This document shows, in pieces, positions 16,475 through 26,875 of a stretch of DNA of 64,000 nucleotides; positions within the stretch are counted from its first letter, which is position 1, and each line of letters starts with the position of its first letter. The position numbers and the translations under genes are program-made. The stretch is from Marinoscillum sp. MHG1-6 (GTDB lineage: Bacteria; Bacteroidota; Bacteroidia; Cytophagales; Cyclobacteriaceae), in contig NZ_JAMZMI010000002.1 of the NCBI RefSeq assembly GCF_024714475.1, positions 558,001-622,000 of the forward strand, in the 5' to 3' direction. The notes under the pieces are model-generated. The model made no database searches and was not told the DNA's origin. It saw only the letters and a list, made by a program, of their open reading frames with translations.

Positions 16475-17764
16475 TCATTTATTCATGAGATCTTCTATCT
16501 CCTCGGCATGGATCGGAATGTTTCTCATCAAGTTTTTGTGCCCATTTTCCGTTATAAGGATATTATCCTCCAGGCGAATACCAATTCCCTCTTCACGGAT
16601 ATAAATTCCGGGTTCCACGGTAAGCACCATCCCAACCTCCAGGGGACGATAAACTGACCCAACATCATGAACATCCACCCCGAGATGATGTGATGTTCCA
16701 TGCATGAAATACTTTTTATAGGCGGGTGACTCCGCACTTTGATTCTTTATATCTGTACGATCTATCAATCCTAACTCTACTAGCTCCTCCTCCATCACCT
16801 CCCCGACAGCCTGGTGATATTCCGGTATCGTAATCCCAGGCTTAAGCATCTCTGTGGCAACAGTTTTAACCCGTAAAACGGCATCATAAACCTGTCTTTG
16901 ACGCTTACTAAATCTCCCATTAACGGGAATCGTACGGGTCATATCAGCATTATAATTCGCATATTCAGCTCCCACGTCCATTAACAACAGGTCCCCATCT
17001 TTTAGCTGCTGATTGTTATCCAGGTAGTGCAAGACACAGGCGTTAGAACCTCCCGCTATTATAGGTGAATACGCAAAACCAGCCGATCGGTTCACCAAAA
17101 ATTCATGAGCATACTCTGCTTCAACCTCATATTCCCAAACTCCCGGAGTTGTGGCCTCAAGCACACGTCTAAAACCCTTTTCTGTAATATGACAGGCGTG
17201 TTCCATCAATCGGATTTCCTCCGAAGACTTAATCATCCTTAGGCCATAGACAACCGGAGCCAATCTGTCATAGTTGTGCAAAGGATAATGCTCCTGACAC
17301 CATTTAATAAAACGATCATTTGCACCCTGGACCTGATTTACACTTCGAATATGCTCATTGGTAGCTAAATAAATATTCTCCGATTCAGCCAAAACTGACC
17401 CCAGCACCTGATGAAATGCCTGATTCCATTTGATATTTTTAATTCCTGAAATTTCAAGGCCTTCTTTTTTGGTTAGCTTATGACCCTCCCAAATGGCAAT
17501 GTTTTCGTTCGTTTCCCTTAAGAATAGTACCTCCCTCATTTTTTCATCAGGAAAATCCGGAGCTAATAGCAAGATGGTCTCCTCCTGATCAATACCTGAC
17601 AAATAAAACAAGTTGGAGTTTTGCTTAAACGGCAAGGTACCGTCCCCGTTAGTAGGTAAAATATCATTTGCATGCACAACTACAACTGACTTAGGCTTCA
17701 GTTTCTCCATCAATCTCTTTCTGTTCTCAACAAAAAGCTGACTATCAACTCTATGATATTTCAT
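16475..17764 (-). CDS. pepP: Xaa-Pro aminopeptidase (aminopeptidase P, M24B)
   Basis: Cytoplasmic dimetal peptidase that removes an N-terminal residue preceding proline. The 429 residues have the AMP_N domain (1-150, starting YHRVDSQLFVENRKRLMEKL) and the pita-bread fold. Metal ligands can be seen in LLMDVGAEYANYNADMTRT (two Asp), HGTSHHLGVDVHD (His), VLTVEPGIYI (Glu) and GIRLEDNILIT (Glu). It lies 93 bp upstream of the DUF4290 start on the same strand, with that operon's promoter between, so it is probably transcribed separately. Confidence 0.95.
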   Translation of the reverse strand: MKYHRVDSQLFVENRKRLMEKLKPKSVVVVHANDILPTNGDGTLPFKQNSNLFYLSGIDQEETILLLAPDFPDEKMREVLFLRETNENIAIWEGHKLTKKEGLEISGIKNIKWNQAFHQVLGSVLAESENIYLATNEHIRSVNQVQGANDRFIKWCQEHYPLHNYDRLAPVVYGLRMIKSSEEIRLMEHACHITEKGFRRVLEATTPGVWEYEVEAEYAHEFLVNRSAGFAYSPIIAGGSNACVLHYLDNNQQLKDGDLLLMDVGAEYANYNADMTRTIPVNGRFSKRQRQVYDAVLRVKTVATEMLKPGITIPEYHQAVGEVMEEELVELGLIDRTDIKNQSAESPAYKKYFMHGTSHHLGVDVHDVGSVYRPLEVGMVLTVEPGIYIREEGIGIRLEDNILITENGHKNLMRNIPIHAEEIEDLMNK

Positions 17765-17856
17765 ATTAGGGTATTGGGTAATGTCTGCTTAAGAGCTACC
17801 ATCAAAATTTCAACACAAATACCACCGGCATATTAAGTTTTCGTATCATTACTTAT

Positions 17857-19272
17857 ATGAGGGCCTGGATAATCCTAAAGGTACTATTTCTTTTGTTTTT
17901 GGCGAATGAGGTAACTGCGCAAAATAAATATTGGGTTTCTCAAACGGACAAACAGTCTATAAATCTGATTAATTACCTAAAACTAGAGCCTTCCTCATGC
18001 TCTGAATGGCTTGAAGCATGCACTTATTCATTAAATGATCAGCAACTCCAATTATTCCAACGTAACCACATCACGGTTACCAAATGTCTGAGTTTTTTTC
18101 CTCTTGGAAATCATCCTAAATCATCTAACCTGGCTTTTGCTTTGGATCAAATTAAAGCTGACGCACTTTTATCAGAAGGACTATCCGGGAAAGGTGTCAG
18201 AATTGGCATTATCGATGGCGGATTTTTAGATGCCGATCAGAGCGCAACTTTATCCCTCCATTTTAAAGAAAAACGTGTGGTCTACTACCGGGATTTTGTC
18301 ACCCCCGACCTGAAGACCTATGGAGGGGCAGTAGGTCTTGACGACAACCATGGCACCGAGGTCTGGGAGCTTATCGGTGGTCTTAATGAAGAAACCGGAA
18401 TACAATACGGCTTAGCTACAAATTCCATTTATTACCTGGCCAGAACAGACCACGGTGGATATGAACGGCGAATAGAAGAGGAATATATCATTCAGGCATT
18501 AGAAGAATTCGACAAACAAGGAGTCAAGCTGATCAACTTATCACTGGGTTATACAGATGGCTTTTTAGATCCGTCTGAAAATCACTCAAAAAGTGAAATA
18601 GATGGCAAAACAAGTATGCTCACCCGTGCCCTCGATATGGCAGCCAGAGAAAAAGGTATATTGATCGTCGTTGCGGCCGGAAATGACGGAGATAAAAAAT
18701 GGGAAACCCTATCCATCCCGGCTGACGCTAAAAATGTTTTAACAGTTGGAGCCAGTAAGTATCGGATTTTTGATAAAATCAATTACAGCTCCATCGGACC
18801 GGAGAACCTTGAATACATCAAACCAAATATTAGTGTCTACGCTACTTTAGGAACATCCTTTGCCGCCCCGGTCATCACAGGATTGGCTGCATGCATGATG
18901 GAATATGATTCTACCCTGTCAAATGAGCAGCTCATTGAGGTGATCGAAAAATCAGGAAATTTCTACCCATACGGCAATAATTATGTCGGTTATGGAGTTC
19001 CCGACTGCACCAAAATCCTTCGTTTTTTAGATGACCCTGATTTCAAACCTGAAAGTATTAAAACATATTATCCAAAGGGCAACGCTCTCAAAATCAAGGA
19101 AAATATAACAGGAAAAACATTAGTCATCTATCACAAAAAAGACCAAAGAAATGTATCCCACCGAGTTAACCTTCGTCCTAAAAAAGATAGAATCAAGATT
19201 ACCAGGCCAGCCAATTGTCGTCAATCTTCAGTCCTGATTGAAACGGAACTCATCGAGATCATCTGGCCATAA
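17857..19272 (+). CDS. Secreted subtilisin-family serine protease (S8)
   Basis: 471 residues with a signal peptide ending VTA before Gln22. The catalytic triad is visible: Asp120 in IGIIDGGF, His165 in DDNHGTEVWEL, Ser334 in LGTSFAAPVITG. The oxyanion-Asn region is VAAGNDGD. Roughly 90 residues (22-110) precede the catalytic domain and may be a short prodomain. The 80-residue C-terminal tail is basic and lacks the usual T9SS sorting motif, so the protein is probably periplasmic or surface-attached by another route. It is a single gene. TAAGTTTT at 17834-17841 may be its -7 box. The substrate is unknown. Confidence 0.92.
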   Translation: MRAWIILKVLFLLFLANEVTAQNKYWVSQTDKQSINLINYLKLEPSSCSEWLEACTYSLNDQQLQLFQRNHITVTKCLSFFPLGNHPKSSNLAFALDQIKADALLSEGLSGKGVRIGIIDGGFLDADQSATLSLHFKEKRVVYYRDFVTPDLKTYGGAVGLDDNHGTEVWELIGGLNEETGIQYGLATNSIYYLARTDHGGYERRIEEEYIIQALEEFDKQGVKLINLSLGYTDGFLDPSENHSKSEIDGKTSMLTRALDMAAREKGILIVVAAGNDGDKKWETLSIPADAKNVLTVGASKYRIFDKINYSSIGPENLEYIKPNISVYATLGTSFAAPVITGLAACMMEYDSTLSNEQLIEVIEKSGNFYPYGNNYVGYGVPDCTKILRFLDDPDFKPESIKTYYPKGNALKIKENITGKTLVIYHKKDQRNVSHRVNLRPKKDRIKITRPANCRQSSVLIETELIEIIWP

Positions 19273-19362
19273 TATCGTGAAGATTATCAAGTTGTACTTC
19301 ACTTTTTGTTTTTCTCTTCCTGACTTATATTAGTCAAACTATACTCCGCCTAAACCACCATT

Positions 19363-19851
19363 ATGAAGACACTTTACCTGGTCCGCCATGCTAAGTCCTC
19401 GTGGGCTTTTTCTATGAGCGATCACGACAGGCCATTAGGGCCAAGGGGTCGAAGAGACCTTAAAAAACTCTCAAAATTTACCAGTGAACAAATTCCGGCT
19501 CCTGACCTGATTATCACCAGCACTGCCAGTCGCGCACTGTATACCGCCTTACACTTTGCAGACCATTGGAACTACCCCGAAGAAAAGATTATCACTGACA
19601 GAAGATTATTTCATGCCAGCACAGGAGATATTCAAAAGCTATTACATGAACATCACCAGGAAAATACACTTGCCATATTTGGACATAATCCCGGTTTCAC
19701 TGATTTCAATAATCAAATGAGCCATGACCCTATCGACAATATCCCCACCTGTGGCATTATGGGAATAGGCTTTGAGATAGACTCCTGGCGCCAATTTGGT
19801 CAAAAGAGAGGAAAAAGGCTCTTTTTCCATGCCCCCAAGTTATTGGTTTAA
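19363..19851 (+). CDS. SixA-like histidine phosphatase
   Basis: 162 residues of the branch-1 histidine phosphatase superfamily. The phosphorylated His is in LVRHAKSSW (His9). Supporting Arg residues are in RPLGPRGRRD and TASRALYTA, and the second catalytic His is in IFGHNPGF (His108). Closest in layout to SixA, which removes phosphate from His in phosphotransfer proteins, though small-molecule phosphatases share this length. Its stop overlaps the hslU stop by 4 bases (TTAA). Confidence 0.87.
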   Translation: MKTLYLVRHAKSSWAFSMSDHDRPLGPRGRRDLKKLSKFTSEQIPAPDLIITSTASRALYTALHFADHWNYPEEKIITDRRLFHASTGDIQKLLHEHHQENTLAIFGHNPGFTDFNNQMSHDPIDNIPTCGIMGIGFEIDSWRQFGQKRGKRLFFHAPKLLV

Positions 19852-21221
19852 AGAATATATTGGCTTAGGTCTTTATCCTGAACGAGTCCGGCCAATCTTT
19901 GCTGCACCATAGCTTTATCAATGACAATTTGAGCATTGGCTCCTATGGTATCCGGTATGTCAAAAAGGATGTCATTTAACAATTTGCTCATGACCGTATG
20001 AAGTCTTCTTGCTCCAATATTCTCGACTTCCTCATTGATCCTGAAGGCTATTTCAGCCAATTCTTCTAAAGCCTCCGGCTGAAAGGACAAACTAACATCT
20101 TCAGCACCTACCAGAGCTGTATACTGTTTCGTTAAGGCGTTCTTCGGTTCCTGAAGTATTCTTAGGAAGTCAGCTTTAGTCAGGCTTTCCAACTCTACTC
20201 TAATAGGGAACCTACCCTGTAATTCGGGAATCAGATCAGAAGGTTTACTCACATGAAAAGCTCCTGCAGCAACAAACAGAATGTGATCGGTATGAACCAC
20301 ACCATACTTAGTGCTCACCGCACTCCCCTCCACAATTGGCAACATGTCTCTCTGAACTCCTTCTCTGCTCACATCGGGCCCACCCTTTCCTGAGCCACTA
20401 TTGGCAATTTTATCAATCTCATCTATGAATATGATCCCTGTATTTTCCGCCTTCTCCAACGCTTCCTCTTTGACCTCGTCCATATCGATCAGCTTAGAAG
20501 TTTCTTCCTCAAGTAGGATTTTTCTCGCTTCCGCAATGCTCACCTTTCTTTTCTTGGTTTTCTTCGGAAGCATATTTCCGAGCATTTCCTGAATGTTGAT
20601 CATTGAGGCCTCGTCCATTCCTCCACCTATCATTCCAATACCTGAATTAGCAGATTGCTTCACATCGATTTCGATCTTGCGATCATCCATCTCACCATTT
20701 TTAACCTTCTCCCTGAATCGCTCTCTGGTCTTTTCATTCAACTCCTGATCTTCGCCTGAAGCATCACCTACCAAACCTGTGGCGTGGGTGTTTCTACCAG
20801 CTTTTAGTGGAGGAATTAATGCATCTAAAATAATCCCGTCAACAATTTCAGCTGCCTTTTCTTTTACCTGCTCTTTTTTTGCTACTTTGACCATATTCAC
20901 AGCCTGCTCCACCAGGTCCCTCACCATACTCTCAACATCGCGTCCAACATACCCTACTTCGGTGAACTTGGAGGCTTCTACTTTTGTAAATGGCGCATCC
21001 GCAATTTTGGCTAGCCTTCTGGCAATTTCTGTTTTACCAACACCCGTCGAGCCGATCATGAGGATATTATTCGGGACAATTTCACCTTGAATATCCTCCT
21101 TCACATTCATCCGTCTCCATCGGTTACGTAATGCAATCGCCACATTTTTCTTGGCATCCATCTGACCGACGATGTATTTATCAAGCTCCGCTACTATCTG
21201 TTTTGGTGTTAAATCTCTCAT
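19848..21221 (-). CDS. hslU: ATP-dependent protease ATPase subunit HslU
   Basis: AAA+ unfoldase that feeds proteins to the HslV peptidase. The 457 residues begin LTPKQIVAELDKYIVGQ, with Walker A GSTGVGKTE (57-65). A long Lys/Glu-rich I-domain (about 110-245) precedes Walker B GIIFIDEIDKI and the sensor region FVAAGAFHVSKPSDLIPELQ. The C-terminal LSQYIL fits the HslV-activating tail. It is the third gene of lon-porQ-hslU, 1 bp after porQ. No hslV is in this window, so the subunit partner must be encoded elsewhere. Confidence 0.96.
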   Translation of the reverse strand: MRDLTPKQIVAELDKYIVGQMDAKKNVAIALRNRWRRMNVKEDIQGEIVPNNILMIGSTGVGKTEIARRLAKIADAPFTKVEASKFTEVGYVGRDVESMVRDLVEQAVNMVKVAKKEQVKEKAAEIVDGIILDALIPPLKAGRNTHATGLVGDASGEDQELNEKTRERFREKVKNGEMDDRKIEIDVKQSANSGIGMIGGGMDEASMINIQEMLGNMLPKKTKKRKVSIAEARKILLEEETSKLIDMDEVKEEALEKAENTGIIFIDEIDKIANSGSGKGGPDVSREGVQRDMLPIVEGSAVSTKYGVVHTDHILFVAAGAFHVSKPSDLIPELQGRFPIRVELESLTKADFLRILQEPKNALTKQYTALVGAEDVSLSFQPEALEELAEIAFRINEEVENIGARRLHTVMSKLLNDILFDIPDTIGANAQIVIDKAMVQQRLAGLVQDKDLSQYIL

Positions 21222-21222
21222 G

Positions 21223-22218
21223 CTAAAGTATTTTTTTGTAGGACTTTAGGTTAGTCTCTATGCTGATGAAGTTCGCACCACCCGCAGCGTGATACGTAGC
21301 ACGCGCATACCTAAGTCTTATTTTTTTAATTCCTATTGTCAAACCATACGAAAATCCTGCGCCTCCTCCTGCATTGGTCATTTTTAACTCCTGATGACGC
21401 AAATGGCTGTACGCAAAGTCAAGTTGTATGCTTTTATTTAAAATTAATTCCGCCCCAATATTTATTCTTCTAAATATCTTATCAAAAAATTCGGTTGTGC
21501 CTGCAAGCTGCGCTTCAGAATTCATATAATAGGCCGCACGCTGCCCAGCAAGGTTATATGCCGAAATCACAAACCTAAAAGGCATATGTTCCGGCTTTAC
21601 CGTCAACCCAGCCTGTACATCAAACGGAATCTTTGAACTAATTGATCCCAGATAATCAGAAGTTCTAAATCCCAGATTCTTGATCGCCAGTCCCATGGTG
21701 ATATCATTCACCGGAGAGCGATAAATCCCGCCAACATCGAAAACCAGGGCTGAAGCAGAATAGCTTTCAATACTATTGTATGCCCACTTCAAGTTGATCC
21801 CCATGGTAAATGGTCCCTGTTGATGAGCTTTTCCAAGGGTAATCACATAATCGTTGGCGTTGAAATTGCCCAGTGTAGCACCAGTTGGATCGGTCTGATC
21901 AAACTGACCATAATTTACATACGTCAAACCGACTGCCAACGGACCAATGACCCCAAAGTCTCCATAATACGCTCCCGAGAAAACTGAGATCCCTGCAAAA
22001 TAGGGATTGAAACAAAAAGTCAAATCTGTCAGCGCAACCGAATCCAGTATAGCCGGGTTATTGACAAACTGCATCAACTCTCCATCTGCCAAAGACACCA
22101 TTTCATTCCCCAGGGCAGCACTTCTGGCACCTGAAGGCACGTTCAATGACTGAAACTGACCATACTGACCATGGGCGCTTAAAGCAATGAAGAAGAGTAT
22201 GGCGGCAGCGTATCTCAA
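21223..22218 (-). CDS. porQ: Type IX secretion system protein PorQ
   Basis: 331 residues, outer-membrane beta-barrel of the PorV/PorQ family, which helps attach T9SS cargo to the cell surface. The signal peptide is 1-17, followed by QYGQFQSLNVPSGARSAALG, the family signature, and then repeated amphipathic strands ending in aromatic residues. The start is TTG immediately after the lon stop codon (zero gap), and no ATG lies near. It sits between lon and hslU in one operon, so it is translated from the lon message. Confidence 0.9.
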   Translation of the reverse strand: MRYAAAILFFIALSAHGQYGQFQSLNVPSGARSAALGNEMVSLADGELMQFVNNPAILDSVALTDLTFCFNPYFAGISVFSGAYYGDFGVIGPLAVGLTYVNYGQFDQTDPTGATLGNFNANDYVITLGKAHQQGPFTMGINLKWAYNSIESYSASALVFDVGGIYRSPVNDITMGLAIKNLGFRTSDYLGSISSKIPFDVQAGLTVKPEHMPFRFVISAYNLAGQRAAYYMNSEAQLAGTTEFFDKIFRRINIGAELILNKSIQLDFAYSHLRHQELKMTNAGGGAGFSYGLTIGIKKIRLRYARATYHAAGGANFISIETNLKSYKKIL

Positions 22219-24687
22219 TTAGTTTTTATTGGGTTCAGGAATGATAAATTCAATGGGCTTTGAAACTTTCTTTTGTAATAACGCCAGATCAAGCACATCT
22301 TGTACAGTATTCACATAGTGAATGTTTAAATCTTTCACGTAACGTTCGTCAATTTCCTCAACATCTCGAAGGTTTCGTTCGCACATGATAATATTCGTGA
22401 TGCCCGCGCGCTTCGCAGCCAGAATCTTTTCTTTGATACCCCCTACCGGCAGTACTTTACCCCGAAGTGTAATCTCTCCGGTCATGGCCAGTTTTTTCTG
22501 GATCATACGTTGAGTGAAGACAGATGCCAAAGCCGTCAACATCGTTATACCTGCAGACGGTCCATCTTTAGGGATCGCACCTGCAGGAACGTGAACATGC
22601 AAGTCGTAGTGATCAAAAACGCGGTAATCAATTCCAAGTGTCTCAGCATTTGACCTAAGGTAGGATAAAGCTGTCATTGCCGATTCCTTCATCACATCAC
22701 CCAATTGACCGGACAGGGTCAATTTACCTTTTCCTCTACTGACACTGGCTTCAATGTACAGGATATCCCCACCAACCGGTGTCCAGGCCAATCCCGTAGC
22801 TACTCCTGCCAACTTATTGTCCTCGTAGTACTCTTTATCGAATATCTCAGGCCCCAAAATAGACCGAACGGCTTCTGCATTGATCTTATTGCTATGCTCC
22901 TCCTCCATTGCAATGGATTTGGCCACATTTCTAATTACTGACGCTACCCTCCTTTCAAGGTTCCTGACACCTGACTCTCGTGTATAGTCATTAATTATTT
23001 TTTCGATTGACTTTTTGTCAAAAGCTACATTACTCGCCTTTAAACCATGTTCTCCCCTTTGCTTAGGAATTAGATGCTTTTTGGCAATTTCTACCTTCTC
23101 TTCCAGCGTATAACCGGTAATGTCTATAATCTCCATCCTATCCCTTAAAGCCGGCTGGATGGTATCCAAAGAGTTTGCGGTGGCAATGAACAACACCTTT
23201 GAAAGGTCATAATCCACCTCCAGGTAATTATCCTTGAAAGTACTATTCTGCTCAGGATCAAGCACCTCCAATAATGCAGAAGAGGGGTCCCCTCTAAAAT
23301 CTGAACTCACTTTATCGATTTCATCCAGAATGAATACCGGATTGGACGAGCCCGCTTTTTTCAGGTTTTGGACCACTTTACCCGGCATGGCACCGATATA
23401 TGTTTTTCGATGTCCGCGGATTTCTGCCTCATCGTGTACCCCACCGAGTGACATACGCACATATTTTCTGTTAAGCGCTTCTGCAATAGATTTTCCTAAA
23501 GAGGTTTTACCGACACCGGGAGGTCCGTATAGACATAGAATAGGCCCTTTGAGATCATTTTTCAACTTCCTAACCGCCAGGTATTCCAGTATCCTTTCCT
23601 TGACCTTTTCCAAACCGAAGTGATCCTTGTCGAGAATTTTTCTTGCTCTTTTCAGATCGAAGTTATCCTCCGTCACCTCATCCCATGGCAGATCCACTAA
23701 TAATTCAGCATAATTCATCGCGACCGGATACTCAGCAGCGGCTGGATTCATACGTCCGATTTTATCCAGCTCTTTAAAGAAATGCTCCTTAACCTCCTTA
23801 TTCCAAAGTTTATTTTTTGCTTTGATTTTCAGGGCTTTGATCTCCTGATCAGATCCATCCTGCCCAAGCTCATCCTGCAAGACCTTCATTTGCTGACGCA
23901 GATAATAGTCCCTTTGTTGTTGATCAATATCCGAATGCACTTTGGAGGCGATCTCCTGCTTCAATTCAAGTACCTGAATATCTCTCAAGATAAACTGCAA
24001 TAGCTGCTCTGCACGTCGCTTTTCACTATTGATTTCCAACAATGTCTGCTTTTCAGAAACTTCCGCATTGACGTTTGAAGAAAGGAAATGCGTCAAAAAT
24101 GTATGACTTTCGATATTGTCAAGGGCATCCTGTGCTTCTTTCGGAATTTCCGGATTGAGCTTCAAGACCTTGTAAGCAGCCTCCTTCAGAGATTTTGTGA
24201 TCACGCCCACTTCCTCTTCAGAGAGGTCACCCTCGTCATGCAACACCTCAAACCTTGCTTTAATGAAAGGATCATTTTGAACCTCTTCTACCAGCTTGAT
24301 CCGTTTTTGTCCCTGAATGATGATCGTGGTATTGCCATCAGGAAGCACCAACATCTTTAAAATCTTAGCAACACATCCTACCTGATAGATATCTCCAAAA
24401 TCCGGCTCCTCAACCTTATTTTTTTGTGCAACTACTCCAATGATGCGATTGCCTTTATAGGCCTTTTTAACCAGTCTTATAGATTTGGACCTCCCTACCG
24501 TGATCGGCAGGACCACTCCCGGAAAAAGGACCGTATTTTTTATGGGGAGAATCGCCAGATCCTCCGGATAATCTTTCTCGTCAACCTGCTCGGTATCCTG
24601 AATCGTCTCTACGTGAATCATTTCACCGGACTCATCATTGACAAAATTTGATAATATGATTGATCTTGAGGATTTGTCTTTTAACAT
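22219..24687 (-). CDS. lon: ATP-dependent protease Lon
   Basis: 822 residues. The LON N-terminal domain starts near 40 ([16 protein letters not shown]). A helical middle precedes AAA+ Walker [10 protein letters not shown] near 386 and Walker [10 protein letters not shown]. The C-terminal peptidase has a Ser-Lys dyad in [11 protein letters not shown] (Ser near 709) and [14 protein letters not shown] (Lys near 752). It degrades damaged and regulatory proteins in the cytoplasm. It heads the operon with porQ and hslU. Upstream, a 14-bp palindrome (GGCAGATTTCTGCC) lies 13 bp before the ATG, a likely control site. Confidence 0.97.
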   Translation of the reverse strand: MLKDKSSRSIILSNFVNDESGEMIHVETIQDTEQVDEKDYPEDLAILPIKNTVLFPGVVLPITVGRSKSIRLVKKAYKGNRIIGVVAQKNKVEEPDFGDIYQVGCVAKILKMLVLPDGNTTIIIQGQKRIKLVEEVQNDPFIKARFEVLHDEGDLSEEEVGVITKSLKEAAYKVLKLNPEIPKEAQDALDNIESHTFLTHFLSSNVNAEVSEKQTLLEINSEKRRAEQLLQFILRDIQVLELKQEIASKVHSDIDQQQRDYYLRQQMKVLQDELGQDGSDQEIKALKIKAKNKLWNKEVKEHFFKELDKIGRMNPAAAEYPVAMNYAELLVDLPWDEVTEDNFDLKRARKILDKDHFGLEKVKERILEYLAVRKLKNDLKGPILCLYGPPGVGKTSLGKSIAEALNRKYVRMSLGGVHDEAEIRGHRKTYIGAMPGKVVQNLKKAGSSNPVFILDEIDKVSSDFRGDPSSALLEVLDPEQNSTFKDNYLEVDYDLSKVLFIATANSLDTIQPALRDRMEIIDITGYTLEEKVEIAKKHLIPKQRGEHGLKASNVAFDKKSIEKIINDYTRESGVRNLERRVASVIRNVAKSIAMEEEHSNKINAEAVRSILGPEIFDKEYYEDNKLAGVATGLAWTPVGGDILYIEASVSRGKGKLTLSGQLGDVMKESAMTALSYLRSNAETLGIDYRVFDHYDLHVHVPAGAIPKDGPSAGITMLTALASVFTQRMIQKKLAMTGEITLRGKVLPVGGIKEKILAAKRAGITNIIMCERNLRDVEEIDERYVKDLNIHYVNTVQDVLDLALLQKKVSKPIEFIIPEPNKN

Positions 24688-24700
24688 ACTGCGTCAATTT

Positions 24701-24714
24701 GGCAGATTTCTGCC
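24701..24714 (-). promoter_or_regulatory. Perfect palindrome in the lon leader
   Basis: GGCAGA-TT-TCTGCC, 6-bp perfect arms, 13 bp upstream of the lon ATG. It could be an operator (Lon is commonly heat- or stress-controlled) or a leader hairpin. Confidence 0.35.
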
Positions 24715-24753
24715 ATTCCATCTCTAAAAAATTCGTGCTCCACTAAAGTTTCA

Positions 24754-24775
24754 ATAGCTATGCCAAAATAGCTAT
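24754..24775. repeat. Two copies of palindrome ATAGCTAT, 14 bp centre to centre
   Basis: AATAGCTATG occurs at 24753-24762 and again at 24767-24776, each containing the perfect palindrome ATAGCTAT. They lie in the divergent region between lon and the PorE-like gene. Tandem palindromes at a fixed spacing suggest cooperative binding of a dimeric regulator. Confidence 0.35.
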
Positions 24776-24838
24776 GGTACTCCAAAACCTGTTATCTTTA
24801 GCCAGAAATCTAAGCGTGTCTGCCGAAAAGGCATATTT

Positions 24839-26875
24839 ATGAGCAGGGTTGTTGTGTTATTTATACTCCAAGTGTTGGGAGCTACATTTTGGCTTTGTGA
24901 ATCATCGGCTCAAAACAAACCTGCCAGGCGATCTGCTATCAACTTTCGATTAGATTCGCTACCGCCTGAGGTCCAGCTCAATATCTATCATTTCAAAAAC
25001 ATTAATAAGATTCCTGACCATTATAATGCCGACAAAATGGCTCAAATCAGGAAGTTGGAAAAAGAGGGAAAATGGGAGGAATTGTATCCTCTTTTATCCT
25101 CCTATGTGAGTGAATTTGGTATTCAAAACTTTTATAAAGACACGCGATTAATCTGGAGACTGGCCAAGCTCACGGAATTGTATGGTGACTTTAAAATGGC
25201 AAAGGATCTTTACAGACTTGTGCTGAGACACCATTATACTGGCATCAACCTGAGTGAGATCGAAATTTATTATGACACACTCAATAATCAGGAGGCGGAA
25301 AGCTACGTCCCTTTGGACTACTATTATGAACTGGTCGAATACCGTAAACTCATAGACACTCTTAGACCTCCTAGAGGGGTCCTGCTTAACATGGGTCCGG
25401 AGATCAATAGTCCTATGGCAGATTATGGCCCCACATTGAGTGTTAAAAATAATGTCCTGTTTTTTACCTCAAAACGCAATGAACTGGACCTGACGGTAAG
25501 AAAGAAACAGAATGAGGACCTCTTTTATAGCATCAAAGACGAATATGGAAATTGGTCCCAGGCAAAGGAGTTTAAACAGGTGAACTCAAATTACAACGAA
25601 GGCTCGGCCTACCTAAGCAAAAATGGAAAGACCCTTTATTTCAGCCGGTGTGATTGCATAGATTGCTATGGGGACTGTGATATTTTCACAGCTACCTTAC
25701 AGGAAGATAGTACCTGGGGAGAGATCAAAAACCTTGGCATCAATGTCAACAGTTTAGCATGGGACTCACATCCTGCGCTTTCTCATTCAGAAGACACACT
25801 ATATTTTGCATCCGATCGAATTGGAGGCTTTGGTCTGGCAGACATCTATTTCACCTACAAAACTAAAAATGGACAATGGGCGCCAGCTCAAAACTTGGGT
25901 CCGGTTATTAACACACGAAAAAATGATGTAAGCCCATTTTATCATCCGGTCTTCGATGTACTCTACTTTAGTTCGAATGGTCAGCTATACAATTTTGGGG
26001 AGTTTGACATCTACAAATCTTATCAGGTCAATGGAGACTGGAGTGAACCTTTAAATATTGGACCATTGGTCAATGGGCAAGGAAGTGAGTTTTACTTTAC
26101 CATTGATAATAACTCTGAACTCCTCTTCTACGCACGCTCGCTTTCCAGGGACTTAAATAAACAGGATATCTATTCTTTTCCATTGCCGATGGAGGCGCAA
26201 CCATTAGCCACAACTTTAGTTGTTGGTTCTTTGACCGACAGTTTGACAGGACAACCTTTCAAGGGTATTGTATCCATCATCGACCTTGATGAAGGGATTG
26301 AGGTGGCTCCTAAATTTCTACGTCCTGACGGATCGTTTGAGTTTAAATTGATAGATCAACGCAACTATCTACTTGTTATACAGGGAGATGATTTTTTCAG
26401 GATAGAAGACGCCTTTTTTCTTGATGGCCCTACCAGTCTGGACAAGGTTACTGAGCCAATTGCCAGTCGCGTTGAATTTGAATCAATTGAATTTGATAAT
26501 GGCAGATCAGAAATGAAAGAGGAAATGTACGCTGACCTGAACAAAGTGGTCAACTTCCTTTACGACAATCCTTCTTTCAAACTGATTATTTCCGGACATA
26601 CGGATTCCTACGGAACAGATGAGTTCAATCTCCAGCTTTCAAAAGACAGAGCCAAAAACATCCGTGACTACATCGTAGAATTTGCAGGAGTTGAGGCTAT
26701 CCGCGTGGAATGGGAGGGCTATGGAAATACCCGCCCTATTGTAGAAGAACATACAGAAGCCGATATGGCACTTAATCGCCGGGTCGAATTTGAGATCTAC
26801 AGACCGGCGACAAAAGATAAACCGGCCATCAACATCAAAATCGACTCAGCGGGTAACGCAACCTACGGAGATTAA
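24839..26875 (+). CDS. OmpA-family protein with beta-propeller, PorE-like
   Basis: 678 residues with the PorE layout. After a signal peptide cut before Gln25 come TPR-like helices (about 40-150), WD40-like PD40 strands (about 190-450, repeats such as SKNGKTLYFSRCDCIDCYGD and LYFASDRIGGFGLADIYF), a carboxypeptidase-regulatory-like beta domain (about 458-520), and a C-terminal OmpA peptidoglycan-binding domain with GHTDSYGTDEFNLQLSKDRA and NRRVEFEI. PorE anchors the T9SS to peptidoglycan. Many Bacteroidota carry several proteins of this architecture, so orthology is not certain. TATCTTTA at 24793 may be its -7 box. Confidence 0.8.
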   Translation: MSRVVVLFILQVLGATFWLCESSAQNKPARRSAINFRLDSLPPEVQLNIYHFKNINKIPDHYNADKMAQIRKLEKEGKWEELYPLLSSYVSEFGIQNFYKDTRLIWRLAKLTELYGDFKMAKDLYRLVLRHHYTGINLSEIEIYYDTLNNQEAESYVPLDYYYELVEYRKLIDTLRPPRGVLLNMGPEINSPMADYGPTLSVKNNVLFFTSKRNELDLTVRKKQNEDLFYSIKDEYGNWSQAKEFKQVNSNYNEGSAYLSKNGKTLYFSRCDCIDCYGDCDIFTATLQEDSTWGEIKNLGINVNSLAWDSHPALSHSEDTLYFASDRIGGFGLADIYFTYKTKNGQWAPAQNLGPVINTRKNDVSPFYHPVFDVLYFSSNGQLYNFGEFDIYKSYQVNGDWSEPLNIGPLVNGQGSEFYFTIDNNSELLFYARSLSRDLNKQDIYSFPLPMEAQPLATTLVVGSLTDSLTGQPFKGIVSIIDLDEGIEVAPKFLRPDGSFEFKLIDQRNYLLVIQGDDFFRIEDAFFLDGPTSLDKVTEPIASRVEFESIEFDNGRSEMKEEMYADLNKVVNFLYDNPSFKLIISGHTDSYGTDEFNLQLSKDRAKNIRDYIVEFAGVEAIRVEWEGYGNTRPIVEEHTEADMALNRRVEFEIYRPATKDKPAINIKIDSAGNATYGD

